Below are positions 13,451-14,995 of a stretch of 14,995 nucleotides of DNA, one piece after another (position 1 is the first letter of the stretch; every line of letters starts with the position of its first letter). This DNA is from Shewanellaceae bacterium (GTDB lineage: Bacteria > Pseudomonadota > Gammaproteobacteria > Enterobacterales > Shewanellaceae), in contig JADHND010000015.1 of NCBI GenBank assembly GCA_016779685.1, positions 1 through 14,995 on the forward strand, given 5' to 3'. The position numbers and the translations under genes were made by a program. The notes under the pieces are model-generated. The model did no database searches. It saw only the letters and a list, made by a program, of their open reading frames with translations, and was not told the origin of the DNA.

Positions 13451-14260
13451 ATGAGTCAAGCACCTAAGACGCTGCGAACTGAACTCAATAAATTGACGCA
13501 GTTGCAAACTAAGTTACAAACTCGTGGAACCCCACTGATGTCGGCAGCCGCTTTGCAAGATGCGATAGAGGCGGAAGACAAAAAGCGGTTTGAAGTCTTG
13601 GCCAAAGCGCGATTATCCGCACAACAACAGCACCTACGTTCTCTGGTAGCTTCATCTGATGTCAATCCTAAATGGACGTTAGCAGAGGCTGAGCGTCTGC
13701 ATAGATTGTCCCCGCATGCAAATGATTTTACCAATGGCTTTGAAACACTCTCGATGTTATGTATGCATTTGTTGCATCATCACGAAGTCGGTGGCGTGTG
13801 TTGGATGTTACTGGGTGCGTTTGGACGCGGTAAAAGTACTTTAGCGGGCGCTATGTACCACGCTTACATTGAGCAAGGACAGTCTGCCTGCATGATACAG
13901 TGGCAGAAATTAGTGCGACATGTTTGGGCAGGCGGACCGAAAGCGCAGGCTTTGCTCGATAATATTTATACCACCGATTTATTGGTTATTGATGAGTTAG
14001 GCTATGACAGTCAGTCTTTGCGTGAGACAGAGCAAATGATGTTAAGTACGATTATTCGTAACCGTAAGAGCAATTGTCGTTCTATTGTTCTTTGCAGCAA
14101 TCATTATCCAAATAGTTTTGAGCATGCCATAGGTGATCCCAGCGTGCAGGGTCTGCGAGATTACAAAGCATATACGTCTGTATTCGAAGGTGCTTCTTAT
14201 AGGCAGCCTCTTTTTACGGATGTTCATGGCCACAGTATGGCAGATAGAGGCGTCACTTAA
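13451..14260 (+). CDS. dnaC: DnaC-like replicative helicase loader (AAA+ ATPase)
   Basis: DnaC-type loaders open the DnaB ring and place it on single-stranded DNA at the origin or at stalled forks. The 269-residue protein begins with a helical, charged region (about 1-65) where DnaC relatives bind DnaB. The AAA+ core has Walker A GAFGRGKST (122-130, K128), Walker B LLVIDELG (177-184), a sensor I region ending VLCSNHYP (213-220) and a C-terminal LRDYKAYTSVFEGASYR block (235-251) matching the DnaC/IstB arginine-finger region. Walker A has Arg (R126) where most DnaC/IstB proteins have Thr. IstB-type transposase helpers share this fold, but no transposase is near and a dnaT gene lies one base upstream, so the loader role is favoured. 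The Shine-Dalgarno is AAAGGA, 8 bases upstream. The stop overlaps the end of the convergent PLP-enzyme gene by four bases. Confidence 0.85.
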   Translation: MSQAPKTLRTELNKLTQLQTKLQTRGTPLMSAAALQDAIEAEDKKRFEVLAKARLSAQQQHLRSLVASSDVNPKWTLAEAERLHRLSPHANDFTNGFETLSMLCMHLLHHHEVGGVCWMLLGAFGRGKSTLAGAMYHAYIEQGQSACMIQWQKLVRHVWAGGPKAQALLDNIYTTDLLVIDELGYDSQSLRETEQMMLSTIIRNRKSNCRSIVLCSNHYPNSFEHAIGDPSVQGLRDYKAYTSVFEGASYRQPLFTDVHGHSMADRGVT

Positions 14261-14995
14261 CGTTGCTGCTTCGCCTTCAGAGCGCGTTTCGCGCTCAGAT
14301 AAGCGAGTCCTTGTGCACCTTGTAGGCCGCCAGTATGTAGCAACACCAGCTTGGAACCACTCACGATTTGTCCCTGTCTAATTTTATCAAAGACCCCTGC
14401 GACCATTTTTCCAGTATAGATAGGTTCAATAGGAATACCTGTTTGCTGAAAAAAATCAGCGGTCAAGCTGATCAATGCTGGTGGCGCTTTGGCGAAGCCG
14501 CCGTGATGGTAATCATGTGATAGAGAAAAAGGATAGACTTGTTCTCCATAAGCTCGCTGCAAGTGGTTGATGTTGTCTTCCAGATTGTGGGCGTTTTTTA
14601 ATGCACAAAAACCCCAAAGTTGACGTTGTCCACGATTGGCATAGGCTAGGCCTGCAAGAGTCGTACCACTGCCTACGGCGCAGCAAAGCATATCATAATC
14701 GTGCGTTGACAGTTCTTCGATGATATCGCCCACACCTGCCATTGCCGCCGGTGCATAGCCACCTTCAGGAATGACAAAGCTGTTGGGGTATCGTGCCTGC
14801 CACATGGCTTGGTAAGTTGGATCGTGACGCTGTTGATAGGTTTGACGTGTCACAAAGTGACACACCATGCCTTGCTTGATGAGCCATTTTAACGTGGGGT
14901 TCTGTGGATCAGGTTCACCTCGAATAATGCCGACGGTTTGAAAGCCAAACAGTTGTCCAGCACCCGCTAGCGCATATAAATGATTCGAAAAACAG
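14257..14995 (-). CDS. PLP-dependent ACC deaminase/D-cysteine desulfhydrase-family enzyme (5' end outside window)
   Basis: A fold-type II PLP enzyme, cytoplasmic, of the family that deaminates 1-aminocyclopropane-1-carboxylate or cleaves D-cysteine to pyruvate, ammonia and sulfide. About 245 residues are present and the frame runs off the right edge; the internal ATG at 14868 is not the start. Visible family motifs are SNHLYALAGAGQLFGF and GIIRGE near the edge, NPTLKWLIKQGM, PEGGYAPAAMAG, the phosphate-binding AVGSGTTLAGL, and the C-terminal LHTGGLQGAQG. The PLP-binding lysine would lie upstream of the visible part, just before the SNH motif. Here the residues before SNH are Cys-Phe, where Ala-Tyr is common. 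The substrate cannot be told from the sequence. A 7-bp inverted repeat with a TTT loop (14280-14296) lies in the last codons but has no T run. No terminator is visible between this gene and the convergent dnaC. Confidence 0.88.
   Translation of the reverse strand, partial: CFSNHLYALAGAGQLFGFQTVGIIRGEPDPQNPTLKWLIKQGMVCHFVTRQTYQQRHDPTYQAMWQARYPNSFVIPEGGYAPAAMAGVGDIIEELSTHDYDMLCCAVGSGTTLAGLAYANRGQRQLWGFCALKNAHNLEDNINHLQRAYGEQVYPFSLSHDYHHGGFAKAPPALISLTADFFQQTGIPIEPIYTGKMVAGVFDKIRQGQIVSGSKLVLLHTGGLQGAQGLAYLSAKRALKAKQQR

Noticed and set aside
13451..14260. Reading the DnaC-like gene as an IstB transposition helper from an insertion sequence
   Set aside because: No transposase, terminal inverted repeats or target duplication nearby, and it is joined to a dnaT-like gene by a one-base gap.

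Overview
The window looks like an ordinary chromosomal stretch of a gammaproteobacterium with a moderate base composition (I estimate mid-40s % GC by eye). The main evidence is gene order. dnaB followed directly by alr, and uvrA divergent from an MFS transporter gene followed by ssb, are arrangements known from many Gammaproteobacteria. The protein motifs agree (UvrA of 940 residues, SSB ending in DDIPF, CsdA-like DEAD-box helicase, YajR-like transporter). I cannot fix the genus. No tRNA, rRNA, insertion sequence, integrase, CRISPR array or phage gene was seen.

Layout. At 1-2133 (+) lie the 3' three-quarters of dnaB and alr, one base apart. Convergent to them, three bases away, is a 666-residue unrecognised protein (2137-4137, -) with a weak resemblance to guanidino-group-modifying enzymes. 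A 344-bp non-coding region (4138-4481) follows. On the + strand it holds a TATAAT box, a stem with a C(UUCG)G tetraloop and a strong intrinsic terminator, which together look like an unannotated small RNA of about 85 nt; it also holds short tandem repeats. Next come a DUF2189 membrane protein (4482-5273, -) and, divergent from it, a small two-helix membrane protein (5389-5865, +). A bidirectional terminator separates that gene from a deaD/csdA-type RNA helicase (5927-7645, -), which lies downstream of uvrA (7808-10630, -).

Divergent from uvrA is a co-directional series: a YajR-like MFS transporter (10813-12165), ssb (12211-12780), a DnaT-like primosomal protein (12802-13449) and a DnaC-like helicase loader (13451-14260). 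The window ends in a truncated PLP-dependent ACC deaminase/D-cysteine desulfhydrase-family gene (14257-14995, -), whose last four bases overlap the end of dnaC.

How the genes fit together. Most of the window concerns DNA replication, repair and restart. The replicative helicase DnaB is at one end. Single-strand binding protein, the primosomal protein DnaT and the DnaB loader DnaC form a tight operon-like cluster at the other, next to the excision-repair gene uvrA. The rest is housekeeping: cell-wall D-alanine supply, RNA remodelling and membrane proteins. The points most worth a second look are the candidate small RNA at 4219-4303, the GME-like protein that appears to lack catalytic residues, and the ssb-dnaT-dnaC cluster with a DnaT whose N-terminal half differs from the E. 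coli type.
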